A stretch of 39,853 nt of DNA from an uncultured archaeon (lineage in GTDB: Archaea > Thermoproteota > Bathyarchaeia > TCS64): the NCBI GenBank assembly GCA_938048735.1, contig CALIUM010000030.1, forward strand, positions 1 to 39,853, in the 5' to 3' direction. Positions 14,320-23,737 of the stretch are shown here, piece by piece. Under the pieces are notes generated by a model that saw only the letters and a list, made by a program, of their open reading frames with translations, did not search any database and was not told the DNA's origin. The first letter of the stretch is position 1, and every line of letters begins with the position of its first letter. The translations under genes and the position numbers were made by a program.

Positions 14320-15858
14320 TTGGGTGTCAGCCTGTTCAGGGAGAGGTTGGCAAGGGAGTTTGACGAGAGGACAGCCCGCTTTCACACATCTGTGGTGGAG
14401 GATCTGAGGATCTTTGAGGAAGATATAGACGGGACAGAAGCCCACGATATAATGCTCCACGAGAGGGGGGTTATACCCCTCGATGCGTTGAAGCTGATCC
14501 TGAGGGCCCTGGAGGAGGTTAGGGAGGAGTGGAGGAGGGGGGAGGTAAGGATCGGGGCGGAGTTCGAGGATATCCACGAGTACATCGAGAAGAGGGTGAT
14601 AGACAAGATCGGGGTTCACGCCGGTGGTATGCTTCATACAGGGAGGAGCAGGAACGACCAGGTGGCCGTAGACGTGAGGATGAGGGTCAGGGAGGAGATC
14701 CTAGAGACCGCTGAAGCCGTCCTCCACCTCATAGAGGCCCTTTTGAGGAGGGCTGAGGTGCACGTTGAGACGCTGATGATGCTATACACCCACGGCCAGC
14801 ACGCACAGGTCGGAACCTTCTCCCATTACCTCCTGGCATACGCCGACGCCCTGATCAGGGATTATCAACGCCTGATGGACTGCTATGGGAGGGTGAACAT
14901 GAACCCCCTCGGCGCCGGCCCTGTTGGGGGGACCAGCATAGAGATAGATAGACGCAGGACCACGGAGCTCCTGGGATTCGACTCCATCGCCGAGAACTCA
15001 ATAGACGCGACGAGCAGCAGGGACTGGGCCATCGAGGCCTCAGCCGCCTGCTCCATCCTCATGTCGGGCCTGAGCAGGATGGCCTCCGACCTAACTGAGT
15101 GGTCTACGAGGGAGTTCGGCTACATCGAGCTGGCCGATGAGTACTCATCCTCCTCGAGCATCATGCCCCAGAAGAAGAACCCCTCAACACTAGAACTCAT
15201 AAGGGGAAAATCGGCGGAGGTCTTCGCAACCCTCCTCGAACTCCTCACAATGGTCAAGGGGGTGCAGAGCGGCTATTACCAGGACCTCCAGGGGACTAAA
15301 CCTCCCCTATGGAGGTGCTTTGACTCCACGAGAACCTCGTTAGAGGTCATGACAGGGATCATCTCAACCTTGAAGGTTAATGCTGAGAGGATGGCCGAAG
15401 CTGTGAAGGGAAGCTTCACCTACGCTGTCGACCTAGCAGAGGGGCTGGTATCTGAGGCTGGCCTCTCCTTCAGGGAGTCCTATAGGCTCGTGGCCGCCCT
15501 AGTCAGGGAAGCCATAGATAAGGGTATAAGCCTCTCAGAGCTTGAGCCGAGAGACCTGGTAGAGGCCTCGGCTAGGGTTCTGGGGAAGAGGATAGAGTTG
15601 GAGAAGGATTTCATAAGAGAGGTCACCGACCCAAGGGGCAGCCTTCAGAGAAGGAGATCACAGGGAGGCCCAAACCCAAGTGAGGTATCTAGGATGATCC
15701 AGGAACGCAAAGGAATGCTGGGGGAGTTAAGACATATTTTGACTGAGAGGAAGAGCAAGCTAGAGAGGTCTAAGAGGCTCCTCAGGGAGACCGTGGCCTC
15801 CTACATCGAGGGTAACGAACCGAAGGGAATAGGAGCGGAGACACCACAGATTTTCTAG
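14320..15858 (+). CDS. argH: Argininosuccinate lyase
   Basis: The enzyme cleaves argininosuccinate to arginine and fumarate, the last step of arginine synthesis. The 512-residue protein has the fumarase/aspartase superfamily blocks in order: 'GGMLHTGRSRNDQVAVDVRM' (about residues 103-122), 'MMLYTHGQHAQVGTFSHYLL', and the flexible signature loop 'SSSIMPQKKNPSTLELIRGK' near residue 280, with the Ser that deprotonates substrate. The His in 'GQHAQVGT' is also in place. It is longer than typical bacterial ArgH (about 460), with a charged C-terminal extension. No other arginine gene is adjacent, so it is not in an arg operon here. Confidence 0.95.
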   Translation: MGVSLFRERLAREFDERTARFHTSVVEDLRIFEEDIDGTEAHDIMLHERGVIPLDALKLILRALEEVREEWRRGEVRIGAEFEDIHEYIEKRVIDKIGVHAGGMLHTGRSRNDQVAVDVRMRVREEILETAEAVLHLIEALLRRAEVHVETLMMLYTHGQHAQVGTFSHYLLAYADALIRDYQRLMDCYGRVNMNPLGAGPVGGTSIEIDRRRTTELLGFDSIAENSIDATSSRDWAIEASAACSILMSGLSRMASDLTEWSTREFGYIELADEYSSSSSIMPQKKNPSTLELIRGKSAEVFATLLELLTMVKGVQSGYYQDLQGTKPPLWRCFDSTRTSLEVMTGIISTLKVNAERMAEAVKGSFTYAVDLAEGLVSEAGLSFRESYRLVAALVREAIDKGISLSELEPRDLVEASARVLGKRIELEKDFIREVTDPRGSLQRRRSQGGPNPSEVSRMIQERKGMLGELRHILTERKSKLERSKRLLRETVASYIEGNEPKGIGAETPQIF

Positions 15859-15884
15859 AGATGGTAGGTTTAGAATGAGGCCTC

Positions 15885-16818
15885 TTACCTCCACGCAAGT
15901 GCTAAAGCCCCGTAAAGGACAGCGTCCTCGCCTAGAGGAGTTATCATGATCTCTGGCTTCCTGTTTATCAGGTGCCCATCTATTCCCTGCTCTATAGGTC
16001 TAAGAATTAGCTCTTGGTTGTTAAGAGCTATGGAGCCTCCCACTGTTATAAGCTCAGGATCGTAAATGTTGACTATGTTAGCGAATCCCACGGCGTTGAC
16101 CTCCCCTATCCTCTTCACGATCCATAGGGCCGTCGGGTCTCCTAGCCTAGCGGCTTTGAATATGATCAGTCGTTAATCTTTGTGGGTTGCCCTCCGCCAG
16201 TTCGAGGAGAGGCCCCCTCTCCATCTCTCTGCCTCTCAGCAGGAGCCTTGCGTAGTTTGGGATGTTCATCCCCCCGCAGTAGGCCTCCCAGTGGCCCCTG
16301 CATCCGCATCCGCAGGTCAGCTCCGAATACGGATCGATCGTTAGGTGGCCGACCTCGTGGGCGTTCCCATCCTTCCCCTGGAGGAGGTGGCCGTCGACTA
16401 TGGCTCCTCCGCCTATCCCCGTGCTTAAGGTTACATAGACCAGGTTGTTGATCCCCCTTCCAGCCCCATAGACATGCTCGCCGAGGGCGGCTGCTGAGCA
16501 GTCGTTTATCAGCCTCACGGGCACCTTGAACTCCCCCTCTAAAGGTTTAACTATGGGGACCTCCTTGAATGGAAGGTTTGGGGCTCCAACTATACATCCC
16601 TCCGATATCCTGAGTGGGCCTATAGAGCCAACACCTATCGCCTTGAGTCCTCTGAGGTCGAGGGTTTTAAGCATCCTGATTATCTGGGATACGATCCCAA
16701 GCGCTCCGCGGGTCTTATCCGTCGCCTCTGTAATCCTCTCAGAGATTCCTGATTCGTCGCCGGTTGCGACCCTTATATTAGTGGCCCCTATGTCGATGGA
16801 GGCATATCTATACCTCAA
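15885..16818 (-). pseudogene. ROK-family sugar kinase, one frameshift
   Basis: The N-terminal frame (TTG 16818, preceded by AGGAGG) has the ROK ATP-binding start 'YASIDIGATNIRVATG', then 'LINDCSAAALGEHVYGAG', 'YVTLSTGIGGGAIVDGHLLQG', 'NAHEVGHLTID' and the zinc motif 'CGCGCRGHWEAYCGG'. The C-terminal frame gives 'IFKAARLGDPTALWIVKR' and 'NIVNIYDPELITVGGSIALNN', ending at 15885. The two meet near 16160-16168, where about two bases appear missing. ROK kinases phosphorylate glucose, N-acetylhexosamines or related sugars. It is the last gene of an MFS-FAH-ROK set on the minus strand, suggesting uptake and breakdown of a sugar or sugar acid. Confidence 0.8.
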
Positions 16819-16845
16819 TTCAGCCTCCTACTCCACCTATGGGGG

Positions 16846-17858
16846 CTACCTCTTTGCCGCTACGGGGTTTCGGAGGGTGCCTATCTTCTCAACCCAGGCC
16901 TCCACCACATCCCCGGGCTTCAGGAACTTCTCAGGGCTTGTCTTACCCTCAGGGTCCCTTGGTGTAGTGTCAAGCGCGGTTCCCGCCAGGTTCCCCCCGA
17001 TATGATATCTCCGGGGTAGAGGGTCATGTCTCTGGATAGATAGGAGATCCAGAAGGGGAAGCCCCTGATCATCATCTTCATGGATCCATCCTGGCGGATC
17101 TCCCCGTTAACTTTAAGCCTCATCCCTAGGTTGTGAGGATCTCCTATCTCGTCGGCTGTCACTATACATGGCCCCATCGGCGTCGAGGTGTCGAAGTTCT
17201 TAGCCAGGAAGAATCCCCTATCATCGGGCTGATCCCTTGCGCTTAGATCGTTCACTATGGTGTATCCGAAGATGTAGCTCATGGCATCCCTCTCTGAGAT
17301 ATCCTTTCCTCTCCTCCCTATTATCGCGGCCACCTCCACCTCGTAGTCCAGCCGGTTAGTTCTCGCCGGGTAGATGATGGCCTCATCCGGGCCTATGACG
17401 TTTCTGCAGGATTTCCAGAAGCCCCACGGTTGATGCTTCCCCATGGCCAGCTCCATCTTGATATCCTCCACTGTCACCTTCTTACCTGTCATCATCGAGA
17501 TAACCCCGGCGGTGTGGTCGTAGAAGTTTGCCCCAGCCATAGCTATCCTGGATGCCAGGCTTGGGAGAGGGGCGTGAATCTTCACCTCGTTCGGCTTATA
17601 TATGATCCTCTCCCCCCTAGGCCCCTCTTTATACCCCTTCCCGATGTATTGGAGGGCCTCCTCGGCAGCCTTTAATGCCCTTTCTCCCTCCTCTATGAAT
17701 TCTGAGAGCCTTGGTGGGAGGAGGGAGTATGCATGGGCGTAGGGCCTGGAAGCCCCTCTCCAGCTCAGCTCCGCGGCGTAGGCCAGGTTGAGGTCTACGA
17801 TGGAGCCATCCTCAAGGAGACAGCCCAGCCTATCGGAATTAAAGACGACGAGCTTCAT
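16846..17858 (-). CDS. Fumarylacetoacetate hydrolase-family enzyme, frameshifted near its C-terminus
   Basis: The protein is a FAH-superfamily enzyme, a metal-dependent C-C hydrolase, decarboxylase or dehydratase acting on 2-oxo or acylpyruvate compounds. Visible are 'AMAGANFYDH', the metal-binding 'LDYEVEVAAIIG' (two Glu), 'GYTIVNDLSARDQP' (third acidic ligand), 'AKNFDTSTPMGPCIV' and 'MTLYPGDIISGG'. At 16993-16998 a six-base C run (G on the coding strand) appears one base short: the other frame continues 'NLAGTALDTTP' and 'KPGDVVEAWVEKIGTLRNPV' to a stop at 16846, the normal FAH end. Without the correction, the frame ends at 16920 with an unrelated tail. It sits 27 bases from both neighbours, consistent with an operon. 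Confidence 0.85.
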
Positions 17859-17885
17859 GCCGGTCAGGATGACTACTCACAGGCC

Positions 17886-19124
17886 CTATTTAAGCTCCTG
17901 CTTCCTACCCTCAACCCTCTCAGGCACCTTGAGAAGAATTGAGAGGCCTAGCAGGATCGCTAGGGAAGAGAGGGCTGCTGGGATCTTTATCCCGAGGTGT
18001 TCGCTGAGTAGGCCTCCTATGAAGGGGCCGATGGCCCACTCTAACCCGTTTATGAAGTTTAGGAGAGCCGCATAGGTGCCATGCTCCTCGGGGATCAGGT
18101 TCAACTGCCAGGCGAGCCAGGAGGAGTTTATGAATCCCCAGAATAGGCCGTTAAGGGCGAAGATGGGGGCCATCTGGAGGAGATCTGAGGCGTTCGATGA
18201 GAGGATGGGGTAGATCGACGCTAAGGCGACGCCTATCATCATTATCCTCTTCGCCCCCTTCCTGTCAGCTATAACGCCCAGCATAGGCGAGGATACCATC
18301 CTAACCCCGAAGGCTATGGAGTTGAGGCTCCCTATATGGACCGTTGATGCGTTGAGAACTCGGACCAGGTAGACGGTTAAGATGGGGCCGAACATGGCTA
18401 GTCCCAAGCCCCTCATCGAGATCCCTAAGACCCATCTTGTGTAGGCCCCACCCCTCCTCATAACCCCCGGAAGAGCCCTGAACCCCTCGATGAGTTCTCT
18501 GAAGCTTCTAAGCATCACTGGAAAGTAGTGAAAAGCCCCGTTTCCCCTCTCCTCGCCCCTCAACCCTAAAACTATTAGGGTGGCCATGGCGAGGTTCAGG
18601 AGGGAGTATAGGAGGAAGACGAGCCTGTAACCTATTATTGGTATCAGAAGACCAGCCCCCAGACTTCCTAGAATGTTCCCCCCGAAGCCTATTGGGTTGT
18701 ATATCCCCATGAAGCTCGCCCTATGCTTCGGGTCTAGAAGGTCTGCGAGCATTATCACCGACGCCACCCCTGATATGGATGTGAATATGGACATTAACGC
18801 GGTTGCTACCACGATATGCCAAGGCTTAATGGAGAAGATCACCGGTATCGAGAATATCGATGCGGAGAGGAAGCCGATGGATGTCATCTTCAGGCTGTGC
18901 CCAACCTCATCGACCAAACGCCCCCAAGCCAGCTGCATGAAGGTTGAGGCTAACCCTGAGGCCAGGGCCTGAACCCCTATATCGACAGAGGAGCCCCCCA
19001 GATTGAGGATGTATATGGGGAGAAAACCCCAGATCCCATTAACTATACCCTGTAGAAATGAGAAGGCGAAAAGGATTATCAGGACTCTACTCTTCGCCCC
19101 TAATACCACTGATAGACTTTTCAT
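17886..19124 (-). CDS. MFS transporter
   Basis: This 412-residue protein has twelve predicted membrane helices in two halves. MFS loops are visible: 'QLAWGRLVDEVGHS' after helix 2 and 'MLGVIADRKGAKRIMMIG' in the second half, with 'PIGFGGNILGSLGAGLLIP' resembling helix 5. It is the first gene of the minus-strand set with the FAH-family enzyme and ROK kinase, so import of a sugar or organic acid is a reasonable inference. It diverges from the oxidoreductase operon, and the region between them (19125-19370) holds both promoters. Confidence 0.85.
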   Translation of the reverse strand: MKSLSVVLGAKSRVLIILFAFSFLQGIVNGIWGFLPIYILNLGGSSVDIGVQALASGLASTFMQLAWGRLVDEVGHSLKMTSIGFLSASIFSIPVIFSIKPWHIVVATALMSIFTSISGVASVIMLADLLDPKHRASFMGIYNPIGFGGNILGSLGAGLLIPIIGYRLVFLLYSLLNLAMATLIVLGLRGEERGNGAFHYFPVMLRSFRELIEGFRALPGVMRRGGAYTRWVLGISMRGLGLAMFGPILTVYLVRVLNASTVHIGSLNSIAFGVRMVSSPMLGVIADRKGAKRIMMIGVALASIYPILSSNASDLLQMAPIFALNGLFWGFINSSWLAWQLNLIPEEHGTYAALLNFINGLEWAIGPFIGGLLSEHLGIKIPAALSSLAILLGLSILLKVPERVEGRKQELK

Positions 19125-19307
19125 ATGGAGGTCTCAGGATTCTCGAAGGATGAAGGTCCTCCTTATTAGGCCTTTCGGATCGGCATGATCGATCTCGATT
19201 TTATTTCCTGCCTTCCCACCCTCATTAAACCTCTCTAAACCTAGTTCAGTTGCCCCGAGGGCAAGTGATTCCCCGGCCTCTCAAGGGGCTGATCGGCCTC
19301 GGATTGT

Positions 19308-19370
19308 AGATAATGTTATATCGTTCGATTTGTCATAACCTCGAGTCTACCTAGGGTGGATGGAGGCGCA
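19308..19370 (+). promoter_or_regulatory. Promoter and ribosome binding site of the 2-oxoacid:ferredoxin oxidoreductase operon
   Basis: A TATA-like TTATAT (19316-19321) lies about 50 bases before the first gene. GGATGGAGG ends four bases before TTG 19371. That spacing, and the family's usual 'M-I-E-(V/I)-R-F-H-G' beginning, favour TTG 19371 over the in-frame GTG at 19356. Confidence 0.5.
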
Positions 19371-20177
19371 TTGATCGAGGTTAGATTCCATGGAAGGGGT
19401 GGACAAGGCGCTGTCACCGCGGTGAGGATCTTGGCCTCAGCCCTCTACCTTGAGGGAAAGTACACCCAGGCGATCCCCATGTACGGGACTGAGAGAAGGG
19501 GTGCACCCGTCGTCGCCTTCCTCAGGATCGGGGAGAGCAGGATAAACGAGAGGGATCTGGTCCACAATCCGGATATAGTGGTCGTCCTTGACCCCCTCCT
19601 CTCAAGGACTGTCCCAGTCACGGAGGGGCTCAAGGAGGGTGGGCTTATAGTAATGAACTTTCCCAAACCCGGGACTGAGGCTGGGATTGGGGGGAGATTC
19701 ATGCTCGCCACCGTGGACGCTACGGGCATCGCCTTGGAGGCTTTGGGGAGGCCTATAACCAACACCGCGATGCTCGGGGCCTTCGCTAAGGCCTCAGGCC
19801 TGGTCTCCCTCGAGTCTCTTGAGAAGACCCTACTGGAACACTGGCCCGGAAGGCTGGGGGAGATGAATTTAAGGGCCCTCAGGACAGCATATGAGAGGGT
19901 GACGCCCCCCGTAGATGTTTCTGGAATTCAAGCTCAGGAGAAAAGGCCTCGAGAGGAGATCTTCTCTAAGGATGTATCGAGCTGGAGGATCTTCAAGCCC
20001 CAATTAGACGAGGATAGATGCGTCGGGTGCAGGAGGTGCTACATATACTGCCCCGAGGTCGCCATATCGATGATCCAGGGGAAGGCGAGGGTCGACTACA
20101 GCTCTTGTAAGGGATGTGGGATCTGCGGTGAGGAGTGCCCCACCGGGGCGATCTCCATGGTTCAGGAGGCTCTGTAG
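19371..20177 (+). CDS. 2-oxoacid:ferredoxin oxidoreductase, fused gamma and delta (ferredoxin) subunits
   Basis: The N-terminal ~185 residues form the gamma subunit: 'IEVRFHGRGGQGAVTAVRIL', 'PMYGTERRGAPVVAFLRI' and 'ITNTAMLGAFAKASGLV'. The last ~65 residues are a two-cluster ferredoxin, 'CVGCRRCYIYCPE' and 'CKGCGICGEECPTGA', each a full set of four Cys for a 4Fe-4S cluster. In many archaea these are separate porC and porD genes; here one frame encodes both. The enzyme decarboxylates pyruvate or another 2-oxoacid with CoA and reduces ferredoxin. Alpha and beta follow directly (12 bases to alpha). Substrate (pyruvate versus branched-chain oxoacids) cannot be fixed by reading. Confidence 0.92.
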   Translation: MIEVRFHGRGGQGAVTAVRILASALYLEGKYTQAIPMYGTERRGAPVVAFLRIGESRINERDLVHNPDIVVVLDPLLSRTVPVTEGLKEGGLIVMNFPKPGTEAGIGGRFMLATVDATGIALEALGRPITNTAMLGAFAKASGLVSLESLEKTLLEHWPGRLGEMNLRALRTAYERVTPPVDVSGIQAQEKRPREEIFSKDVSSWRIFKPQLDEDRCVGCRRCYIYCPEVAISMIQGKARVDYSSCKGCGICGEECPTGAISMVQEAL

Positions 20178-20189
20178 GAGGGGGAGGAG

Positions 20190-21365
20190 ATGGGGCGCTG
20201 GGAGGTCATGGTGGGGAACAAGGCTATAGCCTACGCGGCCAAGCTGGCGAGGGTGCAGTTCATCTCCGCATACCCCATAACGCCTCAGACGAGCGTGGTC
20301 GAGTACCTGGCCGAGATGGTGGCTAGCGGTGAGCTGGACGCGGAGTTCGTGAACGTTGAGGGTGAGTTAACCGCCCAGACCGCCGCCCTGGGTGCCTCAG
20401 CCGCTGGGGCTAGGGCCTTCACCGCCACCTCGGGCCCAGGTCTCTTATACATGCACCATCCGATGCATGCGACCTCCGGTGGGAGGTTCCCCGTGGTTAT
20501 GGCGGTCATCCACAGGAGCGTCAAGGGGATGCAGCCAGACCACTCCGACATGATGGCCCAGAGGGACACTGGGTGGATAATGCTGGAATGTGAGAACAGC
20601 CAGGAACTCCTAGACACTGGTATAATGGCCTTCAAGATAGCGGAGGATGAGAGGGTGAGGCTTCCAACCATCTTCGCTGGGGATGGCTACATCCTGAGCT
20701 ACACAGCCGAGCCTGTGGAGATACCATCCCAGGAGGATGTAGACGCCTTTCTCCCCCCATATAGGAGCAGTTACCCCCTCCTCCCCGGATTGGCCGAGGA
20801 GGCTAGGAGGGTGCAGATGGAGCAGTGGGGGATAGGGCAGGATCCACAGCTGAGGTGGAGGAGGCAGCAGGAGGCGATGGAGGCCGCGAAGATGGTGATA
20901 ATGGAGGTGAATGAGGAGTTCTATAAGTGGTTTGGCAGGAGGTATGGGAATGGGCTGGTTGAGGAGTACCGGTGCGATGATGTTGAGGCCTTCATCGTCG
21001 CCATGGGAACCATAGCCAGCACGGCCAGAACCGCTATAGATAGGCTCCAGGCTAAGGGTAGGCGGATCGGCCTAGTGAAGCTGAAATCCTTCAGGCCCTT
21101 CCCCTCGGAGGAGTTCAGGAGGCTCGGGGCCATGGTCAGGGCGATAGGGGTGATAGATAGGAATATAAGCCTAGGCTCAGGAGGGATAACATTCCAGGAG
21201 ATAAGGAGCAGCCTATACGACTTGGAGGAGAGGCCGAGGATACTTGGATTCCACGCCGGCCTGAGCGGGAAGGAGGTCAGGGTTGGGGACATAGAGATGA
21301 TCTGCGAGAAGACCCTGAGGGCGGCCAAGGGGGAGGGCCCACCCTCCCTTGTCGAGTGGATCTAG
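20190..21365 (+). CDS. porA: 2-oxoacid:ferredoxin oxidoreductase, alpha subunit
   Basis: The alpha subunit carries the pyrimidine-binding (PP) half of the thiamine site. Motifs are 'FISAYPITPQTSVVEYLAEM' at the start, 'NVEGELTAQTAALGASAAGARAFTATSGPG' with the Glu that activates thiamine, and 'YMHHPMHATSGGRFPVVM', followed by the C-terminal domain ('GRRIGLVKLKSFRPFP'). At 391 residues it is of normal size for the separate-subunit archaeal enzyme. It begins 12 bases after the gamma-delta gene with a strong GGAGGGGGAGGAG binding site. The symbol assumes pyruvate as substrate; 2-oxoisovalerate is an alternative. Confidence 0.92.
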   Translation: MGRWEVMVGNKAIAYAAKLARVQFISAYPITPQTSVVEYLAEMVASGELDAEFVNVEGELTAQTAALGASAAGARAFTATSGPGLLYMHHPMHATSGGRFPVVMAVIHRSVKGMQPDHSDMMAQRDTGWIMLECENSQELLDTGIMAFKIAEDERVRLPTIFAGDGYILSYTAEPVEIPSQEDVDAFLPPYRSSYPLLPGLAEEARRVQMEQWGIGQDPQLRWRRQQEAMEAAKMVIMEVNEEFYKWFGRRYGNGLVEEYRCDDVEAFIVAMGTIASTARTAIDRLQAKGRRIGLVKLKSFRPFPSEEFRRLGAMVRAIGVIDRNISLGSGGITFQEIRSSLYDLEERPRILGFHAGLSGKEVRVGDIEMICEKTLRAAKGEGPPSLVEWI

Positions 21366-21376
21366 GAGGCCTGAGA

Positions 21377-22270
21377 TTGAGCAGACCGATACCGTTACAT
21401 GAGCTCGGAGATAAGGAGTACATAGACCCCGCGAACCAGGCATGTCAGGGGTGCGGCGGGGCGATCGTATCGAGGCTCGTCAGCAAGGCCCTTGGGGAGG
21501 GCTTCGTGAGGGCTGAGGTGGCGTGCTGTGGCCCCGCCTTCATGAACATAAGGGCCCCATCCATATATGTCGAGGTCTTCGAAGGTGCCGGGGCCCTCAT
21601 GACGGGGATCTCCAGAGGTCTTAAGAGGATTGGCAGGGAAGATGTAGTGGTCATGGGGATCATAGGAGACGGCGGAACCGTAGATATAGGGTTCCAAGGG
21701 CTTTCAGCCGCAGCCGAGAGGAATGAGAATATCCTGTGGGTCTGCTACGATAACGAGGCTTATATGAACACCGGCGGTCAGAAGAGCGGGGCGACCACTC
21801 TCTACGCCGCCACAACCACCACACCAATAGGAGAGTATAGCAGAGGTAAACTTGAGAGGAGGAAGAATGTACCCCTCCTCATGGCCATGCAGGGAGCCCC
21901 ATACGTCGCCACGGCCTCAGTCGCATTTCCGGAAGACCTCCTGGGGAAGCTCATCCACGCCAAAGGGATAAAGGGCTTCAGATACATCCATGTGAGCAGC
22001 CCCTGCCCAACAGGGTGGGGCTATGATCCAAAGGACACTATTAAGGTGGCCAGGGGGATGGTGCAATCCGGCCTCTGGCCCCTATACGAGGTCTCGGATG
22101 GAATCCTCAGACTTAACTATAAGCCCAGGGAGCTCAAGCCGGTGAGGGAGGTCCTCAAGATGCAGGGTAGATTCAGACACCTAAACGATGAGGAGATAGA
22201 CCGGATCCAGAGGGAGGTGGACACCTTCTGGAGACGCTTGGTGGCCAAGGATGGAGGAGAAATCTTCTAG
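21377..22270 (+). CDS. porB: 2-oxoacid:ferredoxin oxidoreductase, beta subunit
   Basis: The beta subunit binds thiamine pyrophosphate and Mg and holds the proximal 4Fe-4S cluster. 'ACQGCGGAIVSRL' gives the first Cys pair, 'VACCGPAFMN' a further Cys, and 'SPCPTGWG' the last. The TPP motif is 'GDGGTVDIGFQGLSAAAERNENI', ending in 'CYDNEAYMNTGGQKSG'. TTG 21377 is preferred because GGAGG lies seven bases upstream; GTG 21356 would overlap the alpha gene. The three genes therefore lie in gamma-delta, alpha, beta order as one operon. Confidence 0.92.
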   Translation: MSRPIPLHELGDKEYIDPANQACQGCGGAIVSRLVSKALGEGFVRAEVACCGPAFMNIRAPSIYVEVFEGAGALMTGISRGLKRIGREDVVVMGIIGDGGTVDIGFQGLSAAAERNENILWVCYDNEAYMNTGGQKSGATTLYAATTTTPIGEYSRGKLERRKNVPLLMAMQGAPYVATASVAFPEDLLGKLIHAKGIKGFRYIHVSSPCPTGWGYDPKDTIKVARGMVQSGLWPLYEVSDGILRLNYKPRELKPVREVLKMQGRFRHLNDEEIDRIQREVDTFWRRLVAKDGGEIF

Positions 22271-22342
22271 GCCCTGACCCAGCAGCCTCGAGGAGGAGAG
22301 GTCTTTAATCTCCCCTCATCCATCATTCGGGGGTGTTCTACA

Positions 22343-23143
22343 TTGCCAATAATAACCCTGCTTACCGATTATGGCTTAAGGGATTCCTACGTTGCGGAGG
22401 TTAAGGGCGTGATCCTTGGAATCGCCCCTGAGGCAACTATAATCGACATCACCCATGAGGTGGAGAAGTTCGACGTGGAGGAGGGCGCCTTCCAACTGGC
22501 CAGGTGTGTCAACTACTTCCCTGAGGGGACCATACATGTCGGTGTCGTCGACCCAGGGGTCGGGGGAGGGAGGAAGTCCATCATCATAAGGGCCCGGGGA
22601 GCCTTCTTCGTGGGCCCGGATAATGGCCTCCTGGCCCCCGCAGCCGAGAGGCTCGGTGTGGAAGGGGTCTACGAGATCAGGGAGGATAGGATCCCCATCA
22701 AGAGGGTCTCATATGTCTTCGATGGCAGGGACGTATTCGCCCCGGTGGCCGCATATCTTGCGAAGGGGGTTCCCCCAACGGAGCTTGGAGCGGAGATCTC
22801 AAGCTATGTGAGGCTGGCCCAATATCAGCCAAGAATAGTGGGGGGAGACCTGGAGGCCACGGTTATACATGTGGATGGCTTCGGAAATCTTGTCACGAAT
22901 CTAACATACAAGCTCTTAGATGAACTCGGCATCAGGGAGGGATGCAACTTAAGGGTTAACCTGAGGGGGAGGGAGCTGGAGATACCTTATGTGAGGAGCT
23001 TCTCCTCCGTAGGGGTGGGGGAACTCCTCGCCCTGGTTGCGGGGGGAGGCTACCTCGAGATATCGGTAAACATGGGGAGTGCAAGGGAGAGATTAGGGAT
23101 CTCCAAGGGCGAGAGGCTTATACTCCGCCCCAAATACAGGTGA
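22343..23143 (+). CDS. S-adenosyl-L-methionine hydrolase (adenosine-forming), DUF62 family
   Basis: The 266-residue protein matches the SAM hydroxide adenosyltransferase family, which splits AdoMet to adenosine and methionine using a water molecule. Markers are 'ITLLTDYGLRDSYVAEVKGVI', 'TIIDITHEVEKFDVEEGAF', 'TIHVGVVDPGVGG', 'FVGPDNGLLAP' (the Asp-Asn motif) and 'VIHVDGFGNLVTNL' in the C-terminal domain. Its task in archaea is unclear, perhaps AdoMet homeostasis. TTG 22343 has GGGGGTG seven bases upstream. The MTAP-like phosphorylase at 27.5 kb is another enzyme of AdoMet-derived nucleosides in this window. Confidence 0.92.
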   Translation: MPIITLLTDYGLRDSYVAEVKGVILGIAPEATIIDITHEVEKFDVEEGAFQLARCVNYFPEGTIHVGVVDPGVGGGRKSIIIRARGAFFVGPDNGLLAPAAERLGVEGVYEIREDRIPIKRVSYVFDGRDVFAPVAAYLAKGVPPTELGAEISSYVRLAQYQPRIVGGDLEATVIHVDGFGNLVTNLTYKLLDELGIREGCNLRVNLRGRELEIPYVRSFSSVGVGELLALVAGGGYLEISVNMGSARERLGISKGERLILRPKYR

Positions 23144-23173
23144 TGGATCCCCCCGGGTCATCTAGTCTTTTCT

Positions 23174-23737
23174 TCACCTTCGACCTCTGTTGTTCTCCTT
23201 CTCGAGGGACTTCATCTCCAGTTCCTTAAAGATCCTACTTAGCTGCCTCCTCATCGTCGATCTATCCCCGCTAAGCCCGAGATAACTTGCGAACTCGGGG
23301 GTTGTCTCCACAATGATGCTGCGCCCCCTCCTCTGCCTCTTTATCAGCCTAAGCTCCTCAAGGAGTTTCAGGTGCCTATAGGCCATGCTTCCCCTGGCCA
23401 AGGCCACCCTCCTCTGCTCCACGGGCTGATAGTAGGCCACATATGAGAGGGTTCTCAAGGGGCCGGAGGTGAGTATCGGCTTCGAGGAGAACCTCCTAGC
23501 GAGACCCACATATTCCGTCTTTAGCTGCATCACAGCAAGACCTCCAGGAAGCTCCCTCACCTCAAGGGCGCTCCCATCTTTTCTATACATCTCAGAGAGC
23601 TTACGCACCAGCTTTGAGACCTCCTCCTCGGAGCCTATGTTCAGGCGGGTGGATAACTCCTTGAAGCTGAGGGGGCGCCCTGAGGCATATAGGGCGGCTT
23701 CAAGCCTAGCTATTGCGGTGGCCTCCTTCTCGACCAT
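23174..23737 (-). CDS. scpB: Segregation and condensation protein B homologue
   Basis: The 187-residue protein has the two winged-helix domains of ScpB, a kleisin-associated subunit that acts with ScpA and SMC in chromosome organisation. Visible are 'RLEAALYASGRPLSFKELSTRLNI' (first domain), 'GGLAVMQLKTEYVGLARRF', 'LRTLSYVAYYQPVEQRRVALARG' (second domain) and 'LKLLEELRLIKRQRRGRSIIVETTPEFASYLGL'. The C-terminal 30 residues are charged. No scpA or smc gene is in the window. It is convergent with the SAM hydrolase gene (30 bases). Confidence 0.85.
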   Translation of the reverse strand: MVEKEATAIARLEAALYASGRPLSFKELSTRLNIGSEEEVSKLVRKLSEMYRKDGSALEVRELPGGLAVMQLKTEYVGLARRFSSKPILTSGPLRTLSYVAYYQPVEQRRVALARGSMAYRHLKLLEELRLIKRQRRGRSIIVETTPEFASYLGLSGDRSTMRRQLSRIFKELEMKSLEKENNRGRR

